A DNA stretch of 64,000 bases from Branchinecta lynchi (Eukaryota; Arthropoda; Branchiopoda; Anostraca; Branchinectidae), in the NCBI GenBank assembly GCA_023053575.1, contig JAKZAP010000011.1:1240001-1304000 (forward strand), given 5' to 3'. Positions within the stretch are counted from its first letter, which is position 1. Every line of letters starts with the position of its first letter. The translations under genes were made by a program, and so were the position numbers. Below the pieces are notes generated by a model. It saw only the letters and a list, made by a program, of their open reading frames with translations, was not told the origin of the DNA and ran no database searches. Positions 1 to 9,645 of the stretch are shown here, in pieces.

Positions 1-559
1 GATTTCCGGTTTTAGAAATATATGGACTGATTATGGAAGAGGTTGCGTTAGTATTATAGGTAAGACAGGTCCTTTAAAATAAAAAATGGATCCAAATTAA
101 ATCTGAGCAAACAGAACCTCAAATTTGCGCCCTAGGCATTCTGCTTTAAAAGAAGCCTCAGTTTATTTCAATATGAATGAAAAAGTACCTCATTTCTTGT
201 TTGTATTTTAATTTGCCGTTAGTTGAATCCCCGTCAAAGTTCGAGCCACAAAATGGAAAACCACCTTGGCAGTTGTCTGTAGAGTTTGAGCCGCAAAAAT
301 CTTGTTGGTCACGGTCACGTTTTTTAGCCACATACTATTTGTGGGATCGCGGTAAACGCCTTAAATGAAGGGGGGGGGGGAACGGTCGCTCTATTAAAGT
401 TATGTAGGGGAAGCTCCCTGTGAACTGTTACCATTATGGCATTATAGTTTATACTCATATCAATGACATCATTAGGCTATAATAATAATAATGCAAAGCA
501 AGAGAAAAGGCTTTCACCTCTAAATAATTGACTTTATAAATTAGTGTCTTTTTCTGTGT
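1..559. other. no gene recognised
   Basis: I see no coding, RNA or repeat signal I can support here beyond a run of G at about 369-380. The short open frames have no family resemblance. Confidence 0.5.
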
Positions 560-569
560 CTTTATGTCT

Positions 570-645
570 TTTTTTTTTTTTTTACTTACTCCACTTTTTC
601 GAAATGGCGGGTTACAAATAAATTACTTACTTACTTACTTACTGC
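570..645 (+). mobile_element. LINE 3' end with (TTAC)n tail
   Basis: A T-rich stretch is followed by GGCGGGTTACAAATAAAT and then about six copies of TTAC (621-644). The same ending, GGGTTATAAA plus a tetranucleotide tail, occurs reversed at 13495-13560 and 58025-58075. That fits a LINE family that ends in short tandem repeats rather than poly(A). No coding part survives. Confidence 0.55.
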
Positions 646-659
646 GAACCATATTTGGT

Positions 660-760
660 AGTGTAAAACGGATACATCAGCTGAATTTTACTAGAACCAT
701 ATTTCGGCCCTTCTTAGCAAGGGTCCTCTTGAATGAACTTGTGGGAAACACTACAAGTTT
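660..760 (+). repeat. RF-C foldback arm (partial)
   Basis: It carries the family words AAACGGATACATCAGCTGAA and TTTCGGCCCTTCTTAGCAAG, followed by the GGGTCCTCTTGA turn region. Only one arm is present. Complete palindromes of this family lie at 55930-56099 and 34690-34915. Confidence 0.7.
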
Positions 761-810
761 GAACACCACAAGTTTGTTCTTTATTATGAAACTTCTGACA
801 CCGTGTACAA

Positions 811-1007
811 CAAGGCCGTATCCAGGTGTGGGGGGGGGTAGGAAGTTGACCCCCCCCCCACCGACCCGAAACATACGAAAATACTCATTTTTATAGGCTT
901 TTCCATCCGATCTATGTCTTTTTTGTACTTTTTTGTGCGATCCGCAGGCCAAACCCCCCGAAAGGCAAACCCCCCTTACCCGAAATAAATTTCTGGATAC
1001 GGGCCTG
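811..1007. mobile_element. hAT-type MITE, 197 bp
   Basis: The terminal inverted repeats CAAGGCCGTATCCAG and CTGGATACGGGCCTG are flanked on both sides by the same 8 bases, GTGTACAA (803-810 and 1008-1015). An 8-bp target duplication with CAGGG-like ends is the hAT superfamily signature. The interior has long G and C runs and no transposase, so it is non-autonomous. Two overlapping open frames across it are not genes. Confidence 0.9.
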
Positions 1008-1015
1008 GTGTACAA

Positions 1016-1800
1016 TATATGATTTGAAGCCAAGCTGACCATTTACTTTAAACAAAATGGCAGCCTGATAACTGTCTCATTCTCTTGGCGGGATTTTCTA
1101 CAACCTCGACGGTACGACAAACGGTAGAAGGCACGAGTACTAAAAGGAGGCACGAAAACTAAAAGGACCCTTTTAGGCAGAGTGAGGGGTAGGGAAAATG
1201 TTCTAACGAGCCTTCTTTTAGGCTTTGGAGTTACGAACTCTCACTTACTTGGCTACTTGTGATACTTGCTGATCTCTTTTTCTTACTTGTGCTTGCTGTG
1301 CTATGCAGTGCCCAGCCGTGCCTCTTTTTAGTTGATCTCAATTTAGAGGCATCTGTTGCGGCCGGATTTGTGTTGTCCGTCATTGTTTCGTCGTGTCAGC
1401 TACTGTTTGTTCACGTAGAAAGCTGCCAATACTGTCAGGCTCAAAAGTTGTCTGTTTTTTCATTTGTAACTAATAGTTTATTAGTTAATAATAATAATAG
1501 TAAAATATTTTGATTTCTAATCCTGTATAACCCCCAGAAACGATGAAAATCACATTTCGGGAAAATCACAACTATGACTAAACAAGACCAACGATTTGAA
1601 TTGGATCCCAAAAGGGAATAGTTCTTGGCCTTCAAGATACAGACAATCGGACCTGACAAAATTGTGGTATTTTTCATATCACGTAAACATTTAGTATCAT
1701 CCTAACAAACACCTTAATTTGACTCAAGTATGAGGTAATACTTCCTGCTTAAAGAATATCAGACAATAGGTTCACGAACATTCCCAAAACCCACTTCTCG
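1016..1800. other. no gene recognised
   Basis: Single-copy-looking sequence within this window. The open frame at 1259-1513 has a hydrophobic start but begins with GTG and lacks an ATG, so I do not call it. Confidence 0.5.
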
Positions 1801-1809
1801 GACCCTTGG

Positions 1810-2255
1810 TACCAAACAATATTCACGTTTTTGCAGATACCATGGTATCTGAAACCACGATGTAAAGTCGTTTTCGTAGTTACCGTTGTAGCTGATACCA
1901 CGGTCAAAAGGCGTTTTTGCAGATATCGTGGTAATTCTCTAGTTATCGTGGTATCTGATTTTCAGATACCACTGTCCGACTGTGGTATCTGAAAAAGTCA
2001 TCTCACTTTCATCATTGCCAACAATAGAGCCTAGGATTTTGTCAAACTGGTGGGAAGGAAGTTCGGCACTTATAGACGTGACTGGATATCAGTTTTTCTT
2101 TTGGGATGACTTCGAAAAGCACAGTTTCGACAATTCTCGTTTTTGCAAAGCAACCATAGTATCAGTTACCACGGTAGTTGAAAAAATGACAAAAAGTAGA
2201 TCCAAGTTACCGTGGTATCAGATAGGCCTACCATGGTATCTGCGAAAACGCATCC
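1810..2255. repeat. palindromic word array (GATACCAyGGTATC)
   Basis: About ten copies of the word GATACCACGGTA in both orientations at irregular spacing. They include the perfect 18-bp palindrome CAGATACCATGGTATCTG near 1837 and the inverted pair ATTTTCAGATACCACTG and TGTGGTATCTGAAAA near 1960-1995. The open frame at 1982-2272 merely runs through it. Confidence 0.8.
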
Positions 2256-3100
2256 AACTAAGGATCCACTGACTCTCTCTTGCTCGGGAGAATGCCATCT
2301 CTATGATATTCAGTGAAGAAAAATGGCATCTGTTCTCCAAGGATCGTTTTTGCACCTTAACAGCGTTAGAAAACAATATTCTACACGTGTGTCCAAGAAT
2401 CCGGCAAGAGCAATAAAACAGCATGCAGCAGCGGATGCTTGGAGAAGAGATCCTAGGCAAGCGAACGCCATAAAAGCGACTATGATTTGTTGGCTTGCCG
2501 GTGACCTTAACGTATAAGCCGGAAAGCCAGAACTGACACGAAGCAGAGAAAAAAGAAAAGTGAACGGTTGGACGCTGGTGATGGCCAGCTTATTTGTCAG
2601 ACTGGACAGCAGTGGCACGACAAGTAGACGCAAATAAAGATAATCTTAAGCATTGTCAAATAGGTGTAATAAGCTGAATAGCGCTATATACGATATTTAC
2701 GTCTTAGTACACACGCCTGTTCAAATAGGAACTCAACAGGATCTTATCGATGCAGTGTTCGGTGTTGCCACGCTGATACAATTTTTCGAGCTTCTATAGA
2801 TCATAATAAGTGTCACTTTAAATATACAATATCACTTTAAAATGATCAACTATTAAATAAACAATTAATTAATCGTCCTGTTTGTGAATGCACCTTAATT
2901 GTGAATGATTCTACATGGGAATACTGGATGCGGTTAAAGAGCAAAAGTATGAACACAAAAATATGGAAAGCGAAAATAGGTGCACTGGAGATGACTTCCA
3001 TCTATCGACCATATTATGCGAAGTTACTTGCATCATAGGAGATAGTAAGCTAGGCATACGCTGTCCTCAACTCGTGCGAATTTCTTCCCGTATTTTATCG
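2256..3100. other. no gene recognised
   Basis: No recognisable gene or repeat. Several short overlapping open frames on both strands near 2220-2630 have no family resemblance. Confidence 0.45.
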
Positions 3101-3103
3101 CTA

Positions 3104-3180
3104 AACGGATAAATCAGCAAAGATTTGCTAAGGTCATATTTATGCCTTTCTTGGCAAGGGTCCTCGTCACTTAGGCCACC
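3104..3180 (+). repeat. RF-C foldback arm (degenerate)
   Basis: TAAACGGATAAATCAGC followed by CCTTTCTTGGCAAGGGTCC marks a diverged RF-C arm. No matching second arm lies nearby. Confidence 0.55.
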
Positions 3181-3299
3181 TATTCGGTGGGACAGTAGGT
3201 GCGCTTCGTTAGGCTCTCAACTCCCGTTTTCTTTCCTTTGTATGGTCGAATGGAGACAGGAGCGCGAATGGCGTTAATCAAACCGGAGAACAAAAAAAA

Positions 3300-3489
3300 G
3301 AACGTAGACTGTTAAACAGATCTTCAAGGGTTCAGGTAATCTATCCTGGGGCAGGTCAGCATAGTCAAATCCAAATGAGGTGCTGTATGCAGAAAGATGC
3401 AGCCTACGCGTCCCTTCCCTTGACAGATCTGTGTCGTAATCGAAGACAAGACTATCATCCAAATTTCCCAGTTCAAATGTCTTTAAAAT
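3300..3489 (-). CDS. possible internal exon, unknown protein
   Basis: On the minus strand a good splice acceptor (pyrimidine-rich, then TTGTAACAG) ends at 3490. An open frame follows immediately, beginning ILKTFELGNLDDSLVFDYD. About 55 residues have balanced, protein-like composition and overlap no repeat family seen here. I do not recognise the domain. The best donor is the weak AAGATCT|GTTTAAC near 3310, and the frame runs on to a stop near 3250. It could be a host exon of a minus-strand gene or old retroposed coding sequence. Confidence 0.3.
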
Positions 3490-3865
3490 CTGTTACAAGA
3501 AATCTATTTATTGTTTATCCGGACTGACGCTTTCATGCATATTTCTCTGCTTCTGCTTATTCAAACCTGACTGACTGATCTAAAGGTCAATTACCTTTGA
3601 TCATTACTACATTATCGACATATCATCTATTTATAGTATTTACTTCTATCAAAGGCTGATGCATCAAGGCTCCGAACATCAAACTTTGCCGAGGAAGAAG
3701 AAGAATAAATGCACAAAAATAGGGCTCCTGTCGTAAGTAGAAAGAAAATCAGAACAGGGGTCCTGTCTCCCTCGTTTTTGTCGGCGTTTGCTGCCGCGTT
3801 TTCAGTCGACCAAACTCTCGTAGCCGTTTAGAACATAGGCCACACACCTATTTCTACTACAGTAG

Positions 3866-3905
3866 AGATATTAATTTATTTATTCATTTATTTCCCTCAG
3901 AACTG
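3866..3905 (-). repeat. LINE-like 3' tail, TTTATTCA repeats
   Basis: ATTTATTTATTCATTTATTT read on the minus strand is an AAATGAAT-type tail next to AT-rich sequence. It resembles the simple-repeat tails of the LINE remnants elsewhere in the window, but no coding part is seen. Confidence 0.35.
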
Positions 3906-4679
3906 AGGAGTACAAACTAATATATAAAAAAGAACTATGCCTAAACCATCTGGTCCATTTATTAACACATAAATACTATAAAAAATACGCACGATGTCGA
4001 CAACTAAGTTACAATTATGTACGCACTATTTTATTCACTTGTTAAATGTGTTTATGTAAACGGTTACTTTAGTGAACAGTGCGGTTTTGGACTAAATGGT
4101 AGAATGAAGATTCAAAATACCTATTCAGGCTTTTTCAGATGCCATTAATTACCTGTTTTGGATAACTGGTTGTTAGCTTTAGGCACAGCAAGTGCATGAA
4201 AATGGCAATGTCAACAAACCTTCACATATAAGCAAACCTCTACTTTCACCTTGGCTTTAATGATCTATGGTAGCTTTGTTCATCTCTTACAACCGATTCT
4301 TTGTTTCCAGGGCTGATGCATCCATGCGGGAAAGCGGGAAAGAGCCAGTAATGTACCCTTCAAAGAAACCGGGACTCAGCACTTTCGGAAAGGTGAGCCC
4401 ATCCCCCCCCCCCTTTCCACTTTCCAACAACGGGAGCTGAAAAATCTTCCCCACGAGTTTTCGATCGCGGACTGAGTAAATTACTAGAAGGGAGTAACAG
4501 GTTTATCAATAAACGATTTGATTTGATTTGAATTGATTTGAATGGGCCAAAGCTGTAGAGATCACCACACTTTGTATTGAAGAGCCCAAAAATGGAGGAG
4601 ACACGATTAACCACCGATTTCAATGATTATTCTTAATACTGCTCTTCTTTCCCCAAAGTCCTAGTACCCTGGGCCCGTA
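3906..4679. other. no gene; tail-like repeat at 4508-4545
   Basis: No gene is seen. ATAAACGATTTGATTTGATT near 4508 is a pentanucleotide tail of the retroposon type, also seen in short form near 51465. A C run occurs at about 4404-4414. Confidence 0.45.
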
Positions 4680-4689
4680 TGCAACTAAC

Positions 4690-5130
4690 TGAAATCGTTA
4701 ACGATCTTTTTTTTCCAATTGTAAAATGGGAAATTTTCCAATCGTAAACAATTGGAAACGACCGTAAACAACTGTTTTTTTACGATTGGAAACAGTTATT
4801 TCCGATTGTAAACAGTTGTTTTTTATTGTAAACAGTTGTTTCCGATTGTTTTCAGTCGTTTGAGATTGCTGAAACAGTTGTTAACGATCGTAATTTTACG
4901 ATCAAAACCAGCTGTTTCCAATCGTATTTTTACGATCGGAAACAACTCTTTCCTATTTGAAAGAGTTGTTTACGATCGTAGTCTTAGGGTTGAAATCGCG
5001 ACGATAGTTTCCAATCGTTATTTTACGATTGAAACAACTGTTTCCAATTGTATTTTTATGATCGAAAACAGTTGTTTCCGATCGTATTTTTACGATCAGA
5101 ATTCCCGACTGTAGTTCAACACATCCTCCA
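4690..5130. repeat. RF-D word array (CGATCGTAAACAACTG)
   Basis: More than fifteen partly overlapping copies of AACAGTTGTTTCCGATCGTA and its complement occupy about 440 bp. Each word is nearly self-complementary: CAGTTG/CAACTG and CGATCG are palindromic cores. The frames at 4836-5440 simply read through the array. Confidence 0.85.
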
Positions 5131-5449
5131 CCCCCACCCCTGGCCCTATGTCATAAACTGTAGCTTGTCGATAAGTGGAAGGAGTTCGACTTCTCTCCAA
5201 CTTCAACTAATGCTTAATTTTGTAGAGGCAAATATTTCTTTTTCAAAATTATTGATTAAACGGCAGCACTCTAAACAAATTACCAGAAGACGCTTTAGCA
5301 GTATAGAGGGGGCTTCAATTGCGAAAGCTGCTTTTGAAATATTTTGCGCTTCAAAGAAAAGTGAAAACAGCAAAACACAGACCACAGCTCTCAACTTCAA
5401 GCATTTCCATGTCTCTTACAACTTTTCGATTGACACTTAAACAAACAAA
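5131..5449. other. spacer inside RF-D region
   Basis: Non-repetitive sequence between the short-word array and the 280-bp tandem units. The open frames on both strands have no recognisable product. Confidence 0.4.
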
Positions 5450-5515
5450 AAACAATTGTAAACAGTTGTAAAATTACGATTGGAAACAGTTGTTTCCAGT
5501 CGTTTACGATTGGGG

Positions 5516-6289
5516 TTTCAGATTCACCGTTTCACAAACTATTTTGATCGCTTACATCTCAACAAAATTTAACTTCTCTACTACCGTTGTTAAAAATCAG
5601 GTCTGATTTCGGGACTTGAAAACCAAACCAACTATTTCCGATCGAAAACAAGTGAAAACGATCGCGAACAACTTAAAACGACCGTAAATATTTGTAAAAT
5701 GACACTGAAAATAACAATCGTAAAAAGTTGAAAAAATTACGATTGGAAACAGTTGTTTCCATTCGTAATTTTTACTTTTGGGATTTCAGGGGGGATTTCA
5801 GATTCACCGTTTCACAAACTATTTTGATCGCTTACAACTATAACAAAATTTAACTTCCCTACTACCGTTGTTAAAAATCAGGTCTGATTTCGGGACTTGA
5901 AAACCAAACCAACTGTTTCCGATCGAAAACAAGTGAAAACGATCGCGAGCAACTTAAAACGACCGTAAATATTTGTAAAATGACACTGAAAATAACAATC
6001 GTAAAAAGTTGGAAAAATTACGATTGGAAACAGTTGTTTCCATTCGTAATTTTTACTTTTGGGATTTCAGGGGGGATTTCAGATTCACCGTTTCACAAAC
6101 TATTTGATCGCTTACAACTATAACAAAATTTAACTTCCCTACTACCGTTGTTAAAAATCAGGTCTTGTCTCGGGACTTGAAAACCAAACCAACTGTTTCC
6201 AATCAAAAACAACTGAAAACGATCGTAAATAGTTGTAAAATGACACGTGAAAATAACAATCGTGAAAAGTTGTAAAAATTACGATTGCA
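5516..6289 (+). repeat. 280-bp tandem repeat, copies 1-3
   Basis: The landmark GATTCACCGTTTCACAAACT recurs at 5521, 5801 and 6082, giving periods of 280 and 281 bp. Copies 1 and 2 are nearly identical over the whole unit. Copy 3 is cut at about 6290 by the RF-F element. Each unit ends in the RF-D words. Copy 4 resumes after the insertion at 7189. Confidence 0.9.
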
Positions 6290-6419
6290 CTGTCAGAAGT
6301 TTCATAACAGATAGTGTATAACACTTTCAAGAATAATATCTTTTCACTTAGAAATAAAGTATTATGACCAATTAAGTTTACACCGAGGGGTCGACGACTC
6401 TCCCGGAATGGTGTACACG

Positions 6420-6860
6420 TCCCGAAGGAATAATCCGGAATGGTCAGGAATAATCCGGAATAATCCGGAATGGTCAAGAATAATCCGGAATGGATTACAT
6501 TAGACTATATTAAATTTTATTAGGTGGCAGTCTTCTCTATTCTACAAAATGTGGTAACACTATTTTTATATTATTCTACATGCCATTCATACACGGTTCA
6601 TACATATACAACAAACATTCTGCTTACAAAAAACACTCACGCGCCGTTACTATCCTTTTGCGAGGAAAAATCTCTTCACTGTAGCCATGAAGGGTGCCAG
6701 ATGACTCGAATTCCTAATTTCAACTGGAATTATATCTCATACAGAGAGTTAGGAATAATCCGGAATAGTTAGGAATAATCCGGAATGGTTAGGAATAATC
6801 CGGAATGGTCAGGAATAATCCGGAATGGTCAGGATTATTAGGTTATTCCGGAATGGTGTA
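6420..6860. repeat. TCCGGAAT word array
   Basis: Two clusters (6424-6495 and 6755-6860) of tandem AATAATCCGGAATGGTCAGG words lie inside the RF-F element, one near each side of it. The outer flanks also match as an inverted pair, GGGGTCGACGACTCT near 6387 and AGAGTCGTCGACCCC near 6881. Confidence 0.8.
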
Positions 6861-6901
6861 CTTAAAAAATTAGAGTCGTCGACCCCTCTGTTTACACTAT
6901 T

Positions 6902-7088
6902 TCGTGCCTAGATCTCCAGCAACACCTTCAATTGGTAAAAATACTAACGGGAACGAAAGAAACATAACAGATAACATCCGAAAGTGTTATCTGTTGAAAC
7001 CGCGCATCCTTCTGTTGTCGTTATGTAACTTCCGACAGTGTAGTTTTTTTTTACCTATTGAAGGTGTTGTTGGAGATCTAGGCACGGA
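6902..7088. repeat. inner 40-bp inverted repeat
   Basis: CGTGCCTAGATCTCCAGCAA and its continuation through CAACACCTTCAATTGGTAAAA pair with the reverse-complementary stretch at 7048-7086, with only a few mismatches. The ~105-bp middle carries a second pair around GTTATCTGTT. This is probably a fixed internal palindrome of the RF-F element. Confidence 0.75.
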
Positions 7089-7188
7089 ATAGTATAAACT
7101 TAATTGATCATAACACTTTATTGCTAAGTGAAAAGGTGTTATTCTTGAAAGTGTTATGCGCAATCTGTTACGAAACTTAAGACAGTGC

Positions 7189-7333
7189 GGAAACAGTTTT
7201 TACGATTAGAATTTAAACTGTTTTGATCGTTTACAACTCACAAAAATTAAAAATCATGCCGTCTTAGAGGACCTGAAATACTTTTTCTGACCGAAAACAA
7301 CTGAGAACGATTGTAAACAGTTGTTCAGTGACA
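7189..7333 (+). repeat. 280-bp tandem repeat, copy 4 (diverged, partial)
   Basis: After the RF-F element the order of landmarks of the 280-bp unit resumes: GGAAACAG, an ACTnTTTTGATCG block, TTAAAAATCA, the GATCG/CAACTG words and a TGACACTTGAAA ending. Divergence is higher than among copies 1-3. Confidence 0.7.
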
Positions 7334-7341
7334 CTTGAAAC

Positions 7342-7819
7342 CAGAGATGGGCGACTCCGACCACGAAAGGAGTCGAATCCGAGTACGAATCCAAGGCTAG
7401 GTGCGAATCCGATTCTGAATTCGAATACACCATTTCGTGCTGAGGAATCGAATCCGGATTCGAATCCGACCTTAAAATAAAATCAAATCATATACGTAGG
7501 TTATAGTTTAAAAATCCGAGGTGACAGAGATCACTGATGTCCAAGGCAATCAGATATAGTGATAGATTGCTTGGGGTGGTTGTTGGTGGAGATCAAAAAG
7601 ATGGATTGTCTAAGCCCGATGTGTAAAAATTGGGAAGCGGAAACTGGAAGAATGTAGACTAGAAATTTTAGAGGATACGTAAGATTGAGGGTTTCGAATC
7701 CGAGTCTGAATCCCGATTGCAGCTTGACAAGTCGAAGATTGAATTCCGGATTCGAATTCGGGCAAAAGGACGAACCCTGGATTCAAATCCGAATCAGGAT
7801 TTGGATTGGACCGTCTCTG
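7342..7819. mobile_element. hAT-type non-autonomous element, 478 bp
   Basis: The ends CAGAGATGGGC and GACCGTCTCTG are inverted. Both are flanked by the identical 8 bases CTTGAAAC (7334-7341 and 7820-7827). Subterminal regions are built from many copies of CGAATCCGGATTCGAATCC words in both orientations, which is common in hAT elements. No transposase is seen. Confidence 0.92.
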
Positions 7820-7827
7820 CTTGAAAC

Positions 7828-8302
7828 AAGACCAAAGGTTTCGATGGGACCCTCAAAATTTCATATCTGATCGAGACAATTGGATCTTAAATTTAGAAAA
7901 AGATTAAGGTCAATGGATAACCACCTGAGAAAACCAAGTTCAGAAATGGATTCAGCGTGTGTGTTTACTCCTTTACGTCATATATACTTAAACGAAATTG
8001 ATCGAAACTTCCAGCTGCCTTACTTTTGACAAATTTTTCAGTTTCTGCTCTATTCTTGGCGAGCTACTTGTCTGTTTAAAAAAAAGCTCAAGAACGAATT
8101 CAGCATATCTCATTACCCCTATATCGAACCTCTACCAACTTCAGATAAAACTTTCACTTTATCGATTTTCAGATTTCAGCCAGATTCCTGGTGAACTATT
8201 TGTCCGGCGTGAATATAATTTACATATACCGATTCAGCTTGCCTCCTTACCGCTCCATCGATCCTCTAATCAACTCCAGATAAAACTTCTACTCGGAACA
8301 AG
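7828..8302 (+). repeat. RF-A element, 5' part
   Basis: It starts with AAGACCAAAGGTTTCGATGG directly after the hAT target duplication. It then has the conserved leader and two core units marked by TCCGG..GAACTA..TTGTCCGG and AACTTCAGATAAAACTTT. The conserved 3' end (GACGGACGGAC, then GGGATCCCAAAA) is missing, and the copy stops at an RF-B end. Confidence 0.75.
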
Positions 8303-8335
8303 TGCCATATGAGCTCGAAGCTCTTGTTTTACCTA
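8303..8335 (+). repeat. RF-B terminal hairpin fragment
   Basis: ACAAGTGCCATATGAGCTCG continues into AAGCTCTTGTT and matches the RF-B end seen at 19350-19379 and 62762-62792. Only the last ~35 bp of the element is present. Confidence 0.65.
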
Positions 8336-8533
8336 AGACTCGAAGTTTCTTGATACAAATTGGTTTCTAGATCGAGGGTAACGCCGACGCCAAGAGTCCG
8401 ATGCCGGCGTCCTCCAATCCGTTTTAGAGTAGAGAGAAGTTACATGATTTATTAGCTGAGCAGAAAGTTAATAAAACATTTCCAGTTGACTGACAAAAAG
8501 GTGAACACGGAATACTTGGGTAGTGAAAACATT

Positions 8534-9017
8534 AGTTGCGTTTTTGTTTGACTTTTCACTCGCCTTTTCGACGGCTTTTTTCTTTTTTTCCTTTTCGTAA
8601 AATGGTCCTAAGCACTGTTTGACAATTTCCTCTTTTTGTCAAAAAGGTAAACGCCGACTTTCGCCTTTTCCCTCGGCTTTTTGCAAAAAGACAAACTTGG
8701 TAGGTGACCAAGTTACGCTCTCCTTTTGGCTTTTTGCCTCTCTACGTTTATCCCAAATTCCAATTAAAGAGGAATTTGATTCAAAGTAAAAATCAGTATT
8801 TCGCGACTGTCTCGGATTTTAAAGATGAAAAATTTGAAGTGCAAGTAAAATACAAATAAAACAGCATTTGTCAAAATAACGTTTTCATCCAAGAAAAGTG
8901 AAAAGTCCTTAGTAGTAACGGCAACTTGCGAAAACACGGGAATGTTAAAAAAGGCCTGAAAACGATAAAAAGCCAAAGCTGAAAAGGGAAAGGCAAAAGC
9001 CGAACAAAAACGCAACT
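8534..9017. mobile_element. possible MITE with 15-bp inverted ends
   Basis: AGTTGCGTTTTTGTT (8534-8548) and its exact complement (9003-9017) bracket 484 bp. ATT lies directly outside each end, which could be a 3-bp target duplication or chance. The interior has purine-pyrimidine runs around CGCCTTTT words. No second copy is seen in the window. Confidence 0.45.
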
Positions 9018-9103
9018 ATTACTAGATACAAAAGACTCCGGGGACAGAAATCGACACGTGGCCAGATAGCTTGCCTGATCGCGCCTGAAAACGAAACTGG
9101 AAA

Positions 9104-9195
9104 CTAGACGTACGTTGTCAGGGCAACGTGAAGTGTTGCAACAACCTTTGTTCGGCTCCGCCGACTAGTGTTGCGAGAGCAACACTTTGGTTTTG
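9104..9195 (-). mobile_element. Helitron-like 3' terminus, copy 1
   Basis: Read on the minus strand it has four hairpins in a row: AGTGTTGC/GCAACACT, TCGGC/GCCGA, GTTG/CAAC and ACGTTG/CAACGT. Four bases later comes CTAG (9104-9107), followed by T. A GC-rich palindrome a few bases before CTRR, followed by host T, is the classical Helitron 3' end. A homologous copy lies at 28565-28651. The rest of the element is not delimited. Confidence 0.65.
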
Positions 9196-9550
9196 CTTGT
9201 TCGCTAACGGCTAAATGCTGAATTTGTCAACCTATCCAGATTTCAGAATGGTATGAATATTTTTCTGAACTTACGAAACAATCTGTACCCGAGTGAAAAA
9301 AAAGACAGAGAACTATAGATAAACCATACCAAAATGCCCATGCTCGTATTATTTCTGAGGTTCCCCAGATTTCCTGAGTGCTGGTCTATACCTCCTTAGG
9401 TGTTTTATCTTCCGACGGTGAAACTATAGCGAATCTTAGCTAATGGGCATATGTTCCAAGGTATGAGCTGAATGGTTACGTATGTTACGGTCTTCGGATT
9501 GCAAGGGCGTCAGAAGACAATTGGTAGATGTGCATACACAGCGGAGCTAC
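9196..9550. other. no gene recognised
   Basis: The first ~60 bp continue the Helitron-like repeat (CTGAATTTGTCAACC is also reversed near 28521). The remainder shows no gene. Confidence 0.4.
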
Positions 9551-9645
9551 AAGTGCCATAACAAGAGCTGTAAGCTCATATGGCACTTGCAAGCATGTGT
9601 AGTAATATTTGATGGGGTAAAACGGATACGTCAGCTGAATTTTAT
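9551..9645 (+). repeat. RF-B end junction and RF-C left arm
   Basis: ACAAGTGCCATA is followed at once by ACAAGAGCTGTAAGCTCATA and TGGCACTTG, so two RF-B ends lie back to back (9551-9596). From about 9616, TAAAACGGATACGTCAGCTG begins an RF-C arm. The LINE interrupts it at about 9646. Confidence 0.7.

Larger units (their letters stand above)
6290..7188. mobile_element. RF-F element, ~100-bp inverted ends
   Basis: The ends read CACTGTCAGAAGTTTCATAA and, reversed, CACTGTCTTAAGTTTCGTAA. Similarity continues inward for roughly 90 bp on each side. The element interrupts the 280-bp tandem unit: the host words run up to ATTACGATTG on the left and resume with GGAAACAG on the right. Inside are an array of GGAATAATCCGGAATGGTCA words and a perfect-looking inner inverted repeat. 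No transposase is present. CACTG ends recall CACTA/EnSpm-type elements, but no clear 3-bp target duplication is visible. Confidence 0.75.

Noticed and set aside
677..1042. 121-codon minus-strand frame and its + strand partner at 564-896
   Set aside because: Both read through a TSD-flanked hAT MITE and an RF-C arm; composition follows the G and C runs.
1259..1513. Frame with hydrophobic start, possible secreted protein
   Set aside because: Starts with GTG, has no ATG in the hydrophobic part, and no splice or family evidence.
4690..5130. Cluster of E-box (CAGTTG/CAACTG) sites as an enhancer
   Set aside because: The motif is part of a self-replicating repeat word; no independent regulatory evidence.
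4836..5440. Overlapping frames of 92 and 130 codons
   Set aside because: They translate the RF-D word array.
5516..6289. CRISPR-like regular repeats
   Set aside because: Units are 280 bp without unique spacers, in a eukaryotic genome with spliced genes; ordinary tandem repeats.
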